The notes under the pieces were generated by a model. The model saw only the letters and a program-made list of their open reading frames with translations, did no database searches and was not told the origin of the DNA. A program made the translations under genes and the position numbers. 64,000 nucleotides of DNA, from positions 1,240,001 through 1,304,000 of the forward strand of contig NZ_BAABAY010000001.1 in assembly GCF_039537665.1 (NCBI RefSeq). Reading direction: 5' to 3'. This DNA is from Gaetbulibacter_A aestuarii. GTDB taxonomy: Bacteria; Bacteroidota; Bacteroidia; Flavobacteriales; Flavobacteriaceae. Below are positions 17,281-25,930 of the stretch, piece by piece (positions within the stretch are counted from its first letter, which is position 1; every line of letters starts with the position of its first letter).

Positions 17281-20200
17281 TTATTTTCGTTTGAAAGATA
17301 ACATAAAATCTTCATTCAGGATTTTACGCAGGTAAAAAAGCAGTTCTTCAGCATTATTTTGATTGAAAACCAACGGAGGTTTGATCTTTAAAACATTGTG
17401 ATCCGGGCCATCGCTACTCATTAAAATCCCGAAATCCTTCATGCGGTTTATGAGATATTCTGTATGCTCCGGAAGCGGATTTAAATTAGCATCCGTAAAC
17501 TCAATGCCCAAAAATAATCCCTGACCGCGTACATCCCCAATAATTGGAAAGTCTTTAGCTAGGTTTAGAAATTCTGCTTTTAAAAAGGTTCCTGTTCGCA
17601 AGGCATTATCCTGTAAGTTTTCACGCTTTACTGTTTTTAATACTTCCAATCCTATGGCGCAGGATACCGGGTTGCCACCAAAGGTGTTGAAATATTCCAT
17701 GCCGTTGGCGAAGGCTTCAGCCACGGCTTGCGTGCAGGCTACAGCACCCAGCGGATGACCATTACCTAGAGGTTTCCCCATGGTGATGATATCCGGAATA
17801 ACATCGTGCAGTTGAAATCCCCAAAACGTGCTTCCCATGCGGCCGCAACCGGTTTGGACTTCGTCCGAAATACATAAAGCGCCGGCATTTCGAATGTCCT
17901 TGTATGCTGCTTTTAAAAAACCTTGAGGGAGTTCAATTTGTCCGCCGCAACTGATGATGGGTTCAATAATGAAGGCTGCCGGGTTACGTCCTTTTTCTTT
18001 AATGAAATCCAAACATTTTTTGACTTCCCGCGCATAATGCTTTGCAGCATTTTCATCTCTGCACTTTCCGCGAAAAGTGTCCGGGAGCGGGAAAATATGG
18101 GTGTGTTCCGGTTTTCCCTGGCCACCCTTGCCATCAAATTTATAAGAACTAATATCTACACAAAGATTTGTGTTTCCATGATAGCCTGCTTCCGAGGCTA
18201 TAATATCTTTTTGCCCGGTGTAAACCTTCGCCATGCGTAGCGCCAACTCATTGGCTTCACTTCCGGAATTCACAAAATGGATCACACTCAATTCCAGCGG
18301 TAAGGTTTCTAAAAGACCCTCTGCGTATTGATTTATAGTTTCATGTAAATAGCGGGTGTTGGTATTCAAGACCGCCATTTGTTGTTGTCCGGCGCGCACG
18401 ACATCCGGATGCTCATGGCCTACATGGGCCACGTTGTTTATGGTGTCTAAATATTTTCGACCCAAATCATCCATGAGAAAAGCACCGGAACCCCGTACTA
18501 TTTTAAGAGGTTCCTTGTATGATAAACTCAGACTTTTACCCAAATGGTTTTTTCTGAATTCTAAAAGATCCTGATCAGCAGGTTTGGATTCGGGTTGAAG
18601 GGCACTATCCTTGAATAGTACATTAGGATCGGGACAAATACTTTTCCAAACATGGATCTGATTGGCATAGGCTACTCCGGGAAAATCGAGTTTATAATCC
18701 AGCAAGGATAACATGATCTGAAAATGTAAATGTGGTGCCCAACAGCCATTTTCTTCCGGATTCCCTAATTTTCCAATGGCATCACCTTTTTTGATCGTAT
18801 CTCCAATTGTCAATGTATCTACACTGGCTACAGATAAATGACCGTAAAGCGTGTAAAATTCCAGATCGTTTAGCTGATGCTTTAAAACTATAAGTCCGCC
18901 ATATTCCTTATAGCCGGCATCGTTTGTAACAATTACGACCTGACCATCAAAGAGGGCATGAACCGGAGTTTGTGCATTTAACCAGTAATCAATTCCCAAA
19001 TGAATGGTACGACTCTCGCGGCCGTAATTTCCAATTTTATCGTAGGAGGTTGAGGTGTAGAGTGGGCGAGGTTCCAAATAGCCGCCTGCAATGATCTTAT
19101 CCGGATGGTCTTTTTGAAGGGCATCGATTTTATATTGAAAAAAGTCCAGATCATTGAAATTGGATTGATGTCCGATCCAGGTACTTGAAACACTCAGGTC
19201 TAGGGGATAAGCCCCGGAATTAGGAAAATTTGGAAAAAGTTGCTGCAAATTGAACTCTTGAGACTTAGCCCAGGATACGAAGGTTTTTTGCTGGGGATGT
19301 GGATCGAAACCACAGGCGCCTCTGAAACTGTAATAGGCAAAGTCGGGAATTACTTTTTTCCAAAGCTTGAGTAATTCCCAGGCCTGGGTTTCACTTACCA
19401 GCAAATAGGTGTTTTCTGGATCGCTTTTCTTTCCAAGAGCAGATTTGGTGACAGAGATCACCAAACGCATGGCGATACAGCTGTAAAGATGCTGTAATTC
19501 TTCATCTTTCAGTGGAAAAGCCTTATGATAGCCTTGAATAACAGACAAGGCAGCTTCCAGCGGATCCGGATGCTCCATTATGGCGTAAGTGCACGTTATG
19601 GCCACATCGTTTATGATCTGGGTATAAATAGCATCACCAAAATCAATAATGCCACTGAGTTTTGGGTTTTTCAGATCTGAACTTACTACGAGATTATGAT
19701 CATTCAGGTCATTATGTACTATCCCTTTTCGCAATTTTGAGTAGGATGCAGTTTTCATTTCAAAAAGTTTCTGAAAATGAAGCACTAATTTTTGTTCTTC
19801 TTCAGAAAAAATATCAAGGTGCTTTTTGGTCCAAAGGGATTGCGCGATATCCCAATCGAATTCATAATGAGCTTTGGGATGGTCGAAGGTTTTTAGTGCC
19901 CCGGTAATTTCACCTGCAGCAAGGCCGAGGCTAAAGCGCAGGGTTTCAGTTTGGGGGTTTACGCTGTGCCACATACGACCTGAAACCCAACTTAGAAGGC
20001 GTATATAAATCTCGTTGCCATTGTTGTCCTGAATAACAGTGAGTGTCTCTCCTTGTTTGTTAGGAATACATTCTGGAATTCCGAAATTTTTATTAAAATC
20101 TGCCAAGTGCATTAAAAGCGCATTTTGATATTCCAGATTTGCTTTTGCTTCAGTAGGACCGGCAATTTTTAGAACATAGTTGGTTCCTTTTTTAGTTTCA

Positions 20201-20322
20201 ACCTTAAAATTTATATCCTGATAACTTACTAACGCGGTGAGTTCACCTTCAACTTGATAGTGTTTAAAAAGTAAAGCTTTGGCTGTTTCTTGGGTAACTT
20301 GAACTTGTGTTGGGGTTTGCAT
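17281..20322 (-). CDS. Three-domain protein: APH-type kinase, M23 peptidase, class-III PLP phospho-lyase
   Basis: The 1013 residues hold three modules. An aminoglycoside-phosphotransferase-like kinase (about 1-335) has HNDLNDHN at 203-210 and DFGD at 227-230. An M23/LytM zinc domain (about 435-545) has H441, D445 and HLHF at 531-534. A class-III aminotransferase-fold domain (about 585-1008) has D820 in CISDEVQTG and the PLP lysine K850 in TMGKPLGNG. Bacterial fusions of this type are known relatives of vertebrate hydroxylysine kinase (AGPHD1/HYKK) and of the phospho-lyases for phosphohydroxylysine and phosphoethanolamine (PHYKPL, ETNPPL). Next to a hydroxyproline operon, 5-hydroxylysine is an attractive substrate; ethanolamine is the alternative. 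All catalytic residues look intact. There is no signal peptide, which is odd for an M23 domain. Confidence 0.88.
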   Translation of the reverse strand: MQTPTQVQVTQETAKALLFKHYQVEGELTALVSYQDINFKVETKKGTNYVLKIAGPTEAKANLEYQNALLMHLADFNKNFGIPECIPNKQGETLTVIQDNNGNEIYIRLLSWVSGRMWHSVNPQTETLRFSLGLAAGEITGALKTFDHPKAHYEFDWDIAQSLWTKKHLDIFSEEEQKLVLHFQKLFEMKTASYSKLRKGIVHNDLNDHNLVVSSDLKNPKLSGIIDFGDAIYTQIINDVAITCTYAIMEHPDPLEAALSVIQGYHKAFPLKDEELQHLYSCIAMRLVISVTKSALGKKSDPENTYLLVSETQAWELLKLWKKVIPDFAYYSFRGACGFDPHPQQKTFVSWAKSQEFNLQQLFPNFPNSGAYPLDLSVSSTWIGHQSNFNDLDFFQYKIDALQKDHPDKIIAGGYLEPRPLYTSTSYDKIGNYGRESRTIHLGIDYWLNAQTPVHALFDGQVVIVTNDAGYKEYGGLIVLKHQLNDLEFYTLYGHLSVASVDTLTIGDTIKKGDAIGKLGNPEENGCWAPHLHFQIMLSLLDYKLDFPGVAYANQIHVWKSICPDPNVLFKDSALQPESKPADQDLLEFRKNHLGKSLSLSYKEPLKIVRGSGAFLMDDLGRKYLDTINNVAHVGHEHPDVVRAGQQQMAVLNTNTRYLHETINQYAEGLLETLPLELSVIHFVNSGSEANELALRMAKVYTGQKDIIASEAGYHGNTNLCVDISSYKFDGKGGQGKPEHTHIFPLPDTFRGKCRDENAAKHYAREVKKCLDFIKEKGRNPAAFIIEPIISCGGQIELPQGFLKAAYKDIRNAGALCISDEVQTGCGRMGSTFWGFQLHDVIPDIITMGKPLGNGHPLGAVACTQAVAEAFANGMEYFNTFGGNPVSCAIGLEVLKTVKRENLQDNALRTGTFLKAEFLNLAKDFPIIGDVRGQGLFLGIEFTDANLNPLPEHTEYLINRMKDFGILMSSDGPDHNVLKIKPPLVFNQNNAEELLFYLRKILNEDFMLSFKRK

Positions 20323-20542
20323 ATAGTAATTAGAACCAATTGATTTCCGTAAAAATAAATAAAACGGTAATTAAAAATGTTGTTCATCGGTAATATTGAC
20401 ACCAAAATTTTTTTCACCCAATTTACATTTCGATTTATCGAAAAATTCTGGAAAACGGTTTTTCTTGTGGTAAATTTAGGTCAGAATCAGATTATTAGCC
20501 TTCCTAAGATTTTATTTTTTAACGTATTAAATCAATAAAAAA

Positions 20543-20821
20543 ATGAATTTGAGAATTACGAATTGCAACAATTTCTTCAAAATTAAAGGCAGTCTGAACC
20601 GCGATACCTTAGCTACATTTCAAGCCGAGTTCGAGCATATTTTTGAGCGTTTTAGTTCTTTAACGATCAGTATTGAAGATGTTGAATCCATGGATCGTTA
20701 TGGTGTGGAAGCTATTGCAGCTTTGCACAAAGAGGCTTTGGCACGGCAAAAATCTATGGCCATTATTGGATTGGGTAGTAAAGATCTTTACGACCATTTC
20801 AAATCGCAGGTAGCCGCCTAA
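20543..20821 (+). CDS. STAS-domain-like small protein
   Basis: The 92-residue protein has the STAS pattern: strand (FFKIKGSLNRDTLATFQAEFEHIF), strand (LTISIEDVESMDRYGVEAIAALHKEA), strand (SMAIIGLGSKDLYDHF). The position usually holding the phosphorylatable Ser in DSSG-type antagonists is MDRYG, so a classical anti-anti-sigma switch is doubtful. There is no kinase partner nearby. It converges on the DUF4407 gene, with 2 bp between the stops. Confidence 0.75.
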   Translation: MNLRITNCNNFFKIKGSLNRDTLATFQAEFEHIFERFSSLTISIEDVESMDRYGVEAIAALHKEALARQKSMAIIGLGSKDLYDHFKSQVAA

Positions 20822-20823
20822 TT

Positions 20824-21924
20824 TTATAACACCGATTTTTGTTTTTCATAAAAGGCATCCGCCTGAAGTTTCAGGATGTCTTTCGCCTTTTTGCGCTTAT
20901 GATCGTAAAGTTCAGCATCCGATTCTAGTTCGGTATACAAACGCTGATTCATCACGGTGTCGGTTTGCAGCATGCCTTCGCGTGCTGTTTTGTTTTGTGT
21001 GATATGGGTTTTTATAGCCAGTTCTTCATCGTCCAATTTAAAGTCGTAAGCTCCTTTTGGTGCTAATAATTTTGCCATAATCGGCGCCGTTTCAACCGCC
21101 AGGAACAAAAGAAAAATAAAGAATGAAGGTAGCCAGGGGAGTTTTCCTAAAGCCCTGATGCGAGCCATGAGTCCGTCGAAATTATCAATAACCGGTTGCG
21201 TCTCGCCCACCTGAGTGTCATAATCGGATTTTAGTTGATCGATTTTGGTTTCAAGGTCACTAATCTTCTTCGCATTTGTTTCCTTTAAAGTTTGCAATTC
21301 GGCTAATGCAGCATCGTGTTTTTCTCGCTTTTCTTTATAAACAGGTCCTTTTCCCAATAACTTAGTACCGGTGCGTCCTTCAGCTTCGCCAATGTAAATA
21401 TCATAGAGATTGTTTACTTCGGTTTCTTTGGTTTTTACCGCATTCTGTAGATCAGCGATTTCTTTTTCCATGGCGGTAATCTCGGGTGTGTATTGTTCCA
21501 GAATTTGGTTTTGATTAGCTAGGGTCATGTCGTTTTTTTCTTCCAGAAGGACCTGATTGATCTCCTTTTCGAAAATTTTTAGTTCCAAAGGTTTTGATAT
21601 GACGACAGCGATGATGATTGCCAGAATAATCCTGGGTGTGGCCTGAATAAATTCACTTTTAAAGCTTCCCGTCTTTTTAATGGTAGAGACAATAAACCGA
21701 TCGAGATTAAAAATAAGCATGCCCCATACGATTCCGAAAAAGACAGCGATCCAAATATTATCGAAAACGGTATTTAGGGCATAGGCCGCTGCAATAAAGG
21801 CCATGAGTGCCGTCAAGAAAACGCTCGCACCAATACCAACATACTTATTTTGTTCTCCGGGACTACAGTCGTCTAAAATTTTTGAATCGGCTCCTGAACA
21901 CAGGATAAAGAATGATTTTAACAT
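20824..21924 (-). CDS. DUF4407 family membrane protein with coiled coil
   Basis: The ATG at 21924 (MLKSFFILCSGADSKILDDC) gives 366 residues and matches the usual family start; a start at 21993 would add 23 polar residues and cannot be excluded. There are membrane segments at about 35-55, 62-80 and 100-115. A long periplasmic-type coiled coil follows (about 130-245; repeated charged heptads such as DLETKIDQLKSDY), then another membrane helix (about 262-280) and a charged C-terminal tail. The function is unknown. Confidence 0.85.
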   Translation of the reverse strand: MLKSFFILCSGADSKILDDCSPGEQNKYVGIGASVFLTALMAFIAAAYALNTVFDNIWIAVFFGIVWGMLIFNLDRFIVSTIKKTGSFKSEFIQATPRIILAIIIAVVISKPLELKIFEKEINQVLLEEKNDMTLANQNQILEQYTPEITAMEKEIADLQNAVKTKETEVNNLYDIYIGEAEGRTGTKLLGKGPVYKEKREKHDAALAELQTLKETNAKKISDLETKIDQLKSDYDTQVGETQPVIDNFDGLMARIRALGKLPWLPSFFIFLLFLAVETAPIMAKLLAPKGAYDFKLDDEELAIKTHITQNKTAREGMLQTDTVMNQRLYTELESDAELYDHKRKKAKDILKLQADAFYEKQKSVL

Positions 21925-22034
21925 GAAAGAGTGATTTTTGATTGATTGTTTATTAGAACGTAAAAATTGTTGAATTGTTACATAAATCCTCAAAAAATAA
22001 AAAAGTTTGAAAAGGGTCTAATTTACTGATATAC

Positions 22035-22050
22035 TGTAACAAGTGTTACA
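22035..22050. promoter_or_regulatory. CRP/FNR-type palindrome upstream of the SQR-like gene
   Basis: TGTAACAAGTGTTACA has perfect 7-bp arms, TGTAACA and TGTTACA, around AG. The size and form suit a CRP/FNR-superfamily dimer. It lies between the divergent DUF4407 and SQR-like genes, 54 bp ahead of the latter's start. No regulator of that family is in the window. Confidence 0.6.
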
Positions 22051-22103
22051 TTCCACATGGCACGTTATGCGTACCTTTATATAGGTTTTAAAAACATTGA
22101 ATT

Positions 22104-23303
22104 ATGAAAACTGTTGTAATTGGAGGGAACTTCGCAGGAATGACTGCAGCCCTCGAGATCAAACGAAAAGGTAAAGCGCAACACGAGGTTGTGTTAATCG
22201 ACAAATCACCCCTTTTTCTATTTATTCCATCATTAATCTGGGTGCCTTTTGGCCGTAGAAATATTCAGGATATATCATTCAGAAAAGATACTATTTTAGA
22301 GAAAAAAGGGGTCACATTCTTAAAAGCGGAAGCGCTGCAGGTAGATACTAAAAAGAATAAAGTAACCACCGATCAGGGTGATGTATTTTACGATCATTTA
22401 GTTATTGCAACAGGACCAAAAGTGAAATATGATGTAGCACCAGGAGTTAAAGAATTTGCCCACTACATTGGTACACCCAATGGTGCCATGAAAACAAGAA
22501 AAGCGCTTGAGGAATTCAAGAAAAACCCCGGTGACATTGTTATTGGAGCCACTCAAAATGCCGGATGTATGGGTGCCGCTTATGAGTTTTTATTTAACGT
22601 TGAAAAATGGCTGAGAGAGCAAAACATCAGAAAAAAAGTAAACTTATACTGGGTGACTCCTGAAACTTTTTTAGGACACTTTGGTATCGACGGTATTACC
22701 GGTGGTGAAACCATGTTGAAATCCTTTATGAAAATGTTCCATATCCACTACAGAACCGAAGTGGGAATTAAAGAGGTTTTTGAAGATAAAGTTGCATTGA
22801 CTTCCGGCGAAGTATTGAATAGCCGATTCACCATGTTAATGCCGCCGTTTGTAGGTGTAGATTTTGTAACTAATTCTAAAGGTTTGAATGCCACTGCTGC
22901 AGGTTATATTCCTGTAACCGATGATTACAGACACCGTGATATACCTAATGTATGGGCTGCTGGTATTGCTGTAGACGTGAAATTGCCTTTTACTCCCGGA
23001 AAAGTACCATTCTCCGGACCTAAAACAGGCTATCCTTCTGATGAGACCGGTAAAATTGTGGCCGAGAACATCATTAGAACTGCGAATGGTAAAACCGAAT
23101 TAAAGAAAAAAGCCTGGGGTAAAATACCCGGAATCTGTGTTATGGATGCCGGTAAAAAAGAGGTTATTATTTTAAGTAATAGTCTGTTTAAACCAAGAAA
23201 ATTTGCCATCATGCTACCGAATGTGATTTTTGATTTTTCTAAAGTTCTTTTTGAAAAATACTTTATGTGGAAAACCCGACACGGGTATTCTCAATTACCA
23301 TAA
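22104..23303 (+). CDS. Sulfide:quinone oxidoreductase-like FAD protein
   Basis: The 399-residue protein opens with VVIGGNFAGMTAAL (FAD) and continues with FYDHLVIATGPKV. It keeps two cysteines where sulfide:quinone reductases have their redox pair, C155 in NAGCMGAAYE and C345 in PGICVMDAGK. The third cysteine of some SQR types is absent. The C-terminal amphipathic helix region (KFAIMLPNVIFDFSKVLFEKYFMWK) could dock to the membrane. It would pass electrons from sulfide, or possibly another thiol or NADH, to quinone. It is a single gene with its own terminator and an upstream palindrome that suggests redox- or effector-dependent control. Confidence 0.8.
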   Translation: MKTVVIGGNFAGMTAALEIKRKGKAQHEVVLIDKSPLFLFIPSLIWVPFGRRNIQDISFRKDTILEKKGVTFLKAEALQVDTKKNKVTTDQGDVFYDHLVIATGPKVKYDVAPGVKEFAHYIGTPNGAMKTRKALEEFKKNPGDIVIGATQNAGCMGAAYEFLFNVEKWLREQNIRKKVNLYWVTPETFLGHFGIDGITGGETMLKSFMKMFHIHYRTEVGIKEVFEDKVALTSGEVLNSRFTMLMPPFVGVDFVTNSKGLNATAAGYIPVTDDYRHRDIPNVWAAGIAVDVKLPFTPGKVPFSGPKTGYPSDETGKIVAENIIRTANGKTELKKKAWGKIPGICVMDAGKKEVIILSNSLFKPRKFAIMLPNVIFDFSKVLFEKYFMWKTRHGYSQLP

Positions 23304-23330
23304 GGTTGATTTGTTAGTTTTTGAACAAGG

Positions 23331-23360
23331 AACAGCCCGTTTAAGACGGGCTGTTTTTTT
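23331..23360 (+). terminator. Intrinsic terminator of the SQR-like gene
   Basis: AACAGCCCGT (23331-23340) pairs perfectly with ACGGGCTGTT (23346-23355) around a 5-nt loop and is followed by seven T. The last codons and stop of the convergent EamA gene lie inside the loop and the right arm. Confidence 0.9.
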
Positions 23361-24222
23361 TGACTTTACCTGAGCGATTACTCTCGATAATAGCTGTAGT
23401 TAAAATAAGTGCACCTCCAATAAACGTATTTACATTCGGAATTTCGTTTAAGAACACATAAGCCATGATGATCCCGAAAATAGGTTGCACGCTATTGATC
23501 AGGCTGGCTGTACTTACCGAGAAATATTTAAGCGAATGGATGAACAGGGAATGCCCGATGGCCGTTGTTACCAGAGCGAGTAAGATCACATAAGGATATT
23601 GTGTTGTTAGGTTGCTCACATCCATAAAGAACATAACCGGAAGCATAACGACGCTCAGGATCCCTATTTGATGCAGCATAAGTACAGTGCCATTATATTT
23701 TTTTACATGGCGTTTTAAAAAGAGATTTCGTAGGGCATAACAAAAGGCTGAAAATACACCTAGTAAAATACCTTTAACATCGCTGCTTTCGAAATTGAAA
23801 TCGGGAGCCAGGATATAAATACCAACAAGAACGATAACCCCCAACAGAATATGCACGGCATTGAATTTTGTTTTAAAGAACAATGGTTCCAGTAATGCTG
23901 TTATTACCGGAAAGGTAAAAAGCGACAACATGCCCAGGGCTACGTTAGAGAATTTTAGAGCGTAGAAATAGGTAGTCCAATGTGTTCCCAATAATAGTGC
24001 GCTTAGCAAAATAGTGGGAAGATCTTTTGAGGATTTTAGGTTGATGCTATAGGATTTGTAGCGGCAAAACAAATACAAAAACAAACCACCAAGCGCACAG
24101 CGCAACCAAATGATGGTTGGTGGTGGTAAATTGATGAATTTTCCCAGGACGCCGGAAGTACTTATTAAAAGTGTGGCTATGGCGAGCATGGAAAGCTCTT
24201 TGGTGTGTTGGTTGTTTATCAT
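23341..24222 (-). CDS. EamA-family (DMT) transporter
   Basis: The 293-residue protein has about ten hydrophobic helices in two EamA repeats (about 5-135 and 150-285). Characteristic stretches are TSGVLGKFINLPPPTIIWLRCALGGLFLY in the first half and SLFIHSLKYFSVSTASLINSVQPIFG in the second. It is probably a metabolite exporter or importer of unknown substrate. The C-terminus KNSPS is encoded by the terminator stem of the convergent gene. Confidence 0.9.
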   Translation of the reverse strand: MINNQHTKELSMLAIATLLISTSGVLGKFINLPPPTIIWLRCALGGLFLYLFCRYKSYSINLKSSKDLPTILLSALLLGTHWTTYFYALKFSNVALGMLSLFTFPVITALLEPLFFKTKFNAVHILLGVIVLVGIYILAPDFNFESSDVKGILLGVFSAFCYALRNLFLKRHVKKYNGTVLMLHQIGILSVVMLPVMFFMDVSNLTTQYPYVILLALVTTAIGHSLFIHSLKYFSVSTASLINSVQPIFGIIMAYVFLNEIPNVNTFIGGALILTTAIIESNRSGKVKKNSPS

Positions 24223-24237
24223 GATTTACCGTTCTGT

Positions 24238-24329
24238 GTTAGGGATTGAAGCGGCATCCTTTTTTGACGTAGGAAAAAAAGATACAGCGGAAAGCCCGAC
24301 GCCCGCCCTAAGGCGGGGGGAACACCCAA
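24238..24329. repeat. Dispersed intergenic repeat, copy A
   Basis: The element begins GTTAGGGATTG and ends with CGGAAAGCCCGAC, a small hairpin (CCCGCC at 24302-24307, GGCGGG at 24312-24317) and GGGGAACACCCAA. The same two ends, in the same order, occur at 59894-59976 around a different centre. It lies between two minus-strand genes. It is probably a non-autonomous dispersed element of flavobacterial genomes. Confidence 0.75.
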
Positions 24330-24330
24330 A

Positions 24331-25722
24331 TTACTCATTAAACATTTCGGTAAAATATTTATAGAACAACGGTATGGTTTCGATGCCTTTGTAATAGTTG
24401 CGTAAGCCATAATGCTCGTTGGGCGAGTGGATGGCGTCGGAATCGAGGCCAAAGCCCATGAGGATGGTTTTGCTTTTTAGTTGCTGCTCGAACAAGGAAA
24501 CAATAGGGATACTGCCGCCACCGCGATGTGGAATGGCCGGCGTTCCGAAGGTGTCCTCGTATGCTTTACTGGCGGCCTGATATCCGATATTGTCGATCGG
24601 CGTAACGTAGGCCTGACCGCCGTGATGTGGGGTTACTTTAATGGTAACGGCATCTGGTGCTATACTTTCAAAATGTTTGGTGAACTTTTCAGTAATATCA
24701 TGCCAATCCTGGTTAGGAACCAGGCGCATGGAGATTTTGGCGTAAGCCTTGCTGGCGATAACCGTTTTGGCGCCTTCGCCGGTGTAGCCTCCCCAAATAC
24801 CGTTAACATCGAGGGTTGGGCGAATGCTGTTACGCTCGTTTGTGGTATAGCCTTTTTCGCCATAGATATCAGGAATACCAATGGATTTCTTATAGTTTTC
24901 CAGGTTGAAAGGTGCTTTGGCCATTTCGGCGCGTTCCTCTTTTGATAACTCCTGAACCTCATCGTAAAATCCGGGAATGGTGATGCGATTATTCTCATCA
25001 TGTAATTCTGCGATCATTTTCGCGAGAATGTTGATGGGGTTTGCCACGGCGCCGCCGTAGAGTCCGGAGTGTAGATCGCGGTTGGGTCCGGTAACTTCTA
25101 CCTCGACATAACTGAGTCCGCGTAAGCCTGTGGTAATAGACGGCACATCGGGAGCGATCATGCCTGTGTCGGAGATCAGGATCACATCGTTTTTCAGTTT
25201 TTCACGGTTGTTATTAACATAGGTGCTGAGGTTGACGCTTCCAACTTCTTCTTCGCCTTCGATCATAAATTTCACGTTGCAGGGCAGGGTATTGGTGTTG
25301 GTCATTAGTTCCATGGCTTTTACATGCATGTACATCTGGCCTTTATCATCGCAGGCGCCTCGGGCATAAATAGCGCCATCAGGATGAAGCTCGGTCTTTT
25401 TAATAACTGGTTCAAAAGGCGGAGAATCCCAAAGATTGATAGGATCCGGTGGTTGCACATCGTAATGGCCGTAAACCAAAACGGTTGGTAATTTTGGGTC
25501 GATGATCTTTTCGCCATACACAATAGGATGTCCATCGGTAGTGCAAAGTTCCACCATATCGCAGCCGGCTTTTTCGAGACTGCTTTTAACGGCTTCGGCA
25601 GTTTTCAGTACGTCCTTTTTATAAGCGGAATCTGCACTGATAGATGGAATTTTAAGGAGCTCGATAAGTTCATTTAAAAAGCGATCTTTATGGGAATTAA
25701 TATAGGATTGAATGGTATTCAT
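24331..25722 (-). CDS. M20 family dipeptidase
   Basis: The 463-residue protein has the M20 di-zinc signature. LVYGHYDVQPPDP (about 83-95) carries the first His and Asp, ARGACDDKGQM gives the bridging Asp, and IEGEEEVGS gives the catalytic and metal Glu residues. The lid domain contains VTGPNRDLHSGLYGGAV, and PHRGGGSIPIV and DAIHSPNEHY bring the last ligands. Length and motifs fit the cytosolic dipeptidase (CNDP2-like) branch. There is no signal peptide. A consensus -7 box lies 24 bp ahead of its start. Confidence 0.93.
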   Translation of the reverse strand: MNTIQSYINSHKDRFLNELIELLKIPSISADSAYKKDVLKTAEAVKSSLEKAGCDMVELCTTDGHPIVYGEKIIDPKLPTVLVYGHYDVQPPDPINLWDSPPFEPVIKKTELHPDGAIYARGACDDKGQMYMHVKAMELMTNTNTLPCNVKFMIEGEEEVGSVNLSTYVNNNREKLKNDVILISDTGMIAPDVPSITTGLRGLSYVEVEVTGPNRDLHSGLYGGAVANPINILAKMIAELHDENNRITIPGFYDEVQELSKEERAEMAKAPFNLENYKKSIGIPDIYGEKGYTTNERNSIRPTLDVNGIWGGYTGEGAKTVIASKAYAKISMRLVPNQDWHDITEKFTKHFESIAPDAVTIKVTPHHGGQAYVTPIDNIGYQAASKAYEDTFGTPAIPHRGGGSIPIVSLFEQQLKSKTILMGFGLDSDAIHSPNEHYGLRNYYKGIETIPLFYKYFTEMFNE

Positions 25723-25745
25723 TATTGGGTTTTTTAGGATTCTTT

Positions 25746-25753
25746 CAAAAGTA
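25746..25753 (-). promoter_or_regulatory. -7 promoter box of the M20 gene
   Basis: CAAAAGTA on the plus strand is TACTTTTG on the minus strand, an exact TAnnTTTG match. The start codon ends at 25722, leaving a short leader. Confidence 0.55.
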
Positions 25754-25783
25754 TAAAAAAAGAATGTTTTTATGGGTTTGCAG

Positions 25784-25813
25784 TTTGGAATTTAAAAATC
25801 TTGTTTATATTTG
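25784..25813 (+). promoter_or_regulatory. Promoter of tRNA-Leu
   Basis: TTTG at 25784-25787 and TATATTTG at 25806-25813 match the Bacteroidota -33 and -7 elements with 18 bp between them. The tRNA begins 24 bp downstream of the -7 box. Confidence 0.75.
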
Positions 25814-25836
25814 CATCCCGATAATTACGGGACTCA

Positions 25837-25918
25837 GCGGGCGTGGTGGAATTGGTAGACACGCTAGACTTAGGATCTAGTGCCGCGAGGTGTGGGAGTT
25901 CGAGTCTCCCCGCCCGCA
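25837..25918 (+). tRNA. tRNA-Leu, anticodon UAG
   Basis: The acceptor stem GCGGGCG (25837-25843) pairs with CGCCCGC (25911-25917), with discriminator A at 25918. The D-arm contains AATTGGTAGAC. The anticodon stem is CTAGA/TCTAG with loop CTTAGGA and anticodon TAG at 25871-25873. A long class-II variable arm (TGCCGCGAGGTGT) and a T-arm GGGAG-TTCGAGT-CTCCC follow. CCA is not encoded. It reads CUN leucine codons. It has its own promoter and terminator, so it is a single-gene transcript. Confidence 0.96.
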
Positions 25919-25930
25919 CTGAGAAAAACA

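Noticed and set aside
24481..24945. Plus-strand open frame (154 codons) opposite the M20 dipeptidase
   Set aside because: It is an antisense shadow of a gene whose metal-binding motifs are all in place, and the translated sequence shows no domain.
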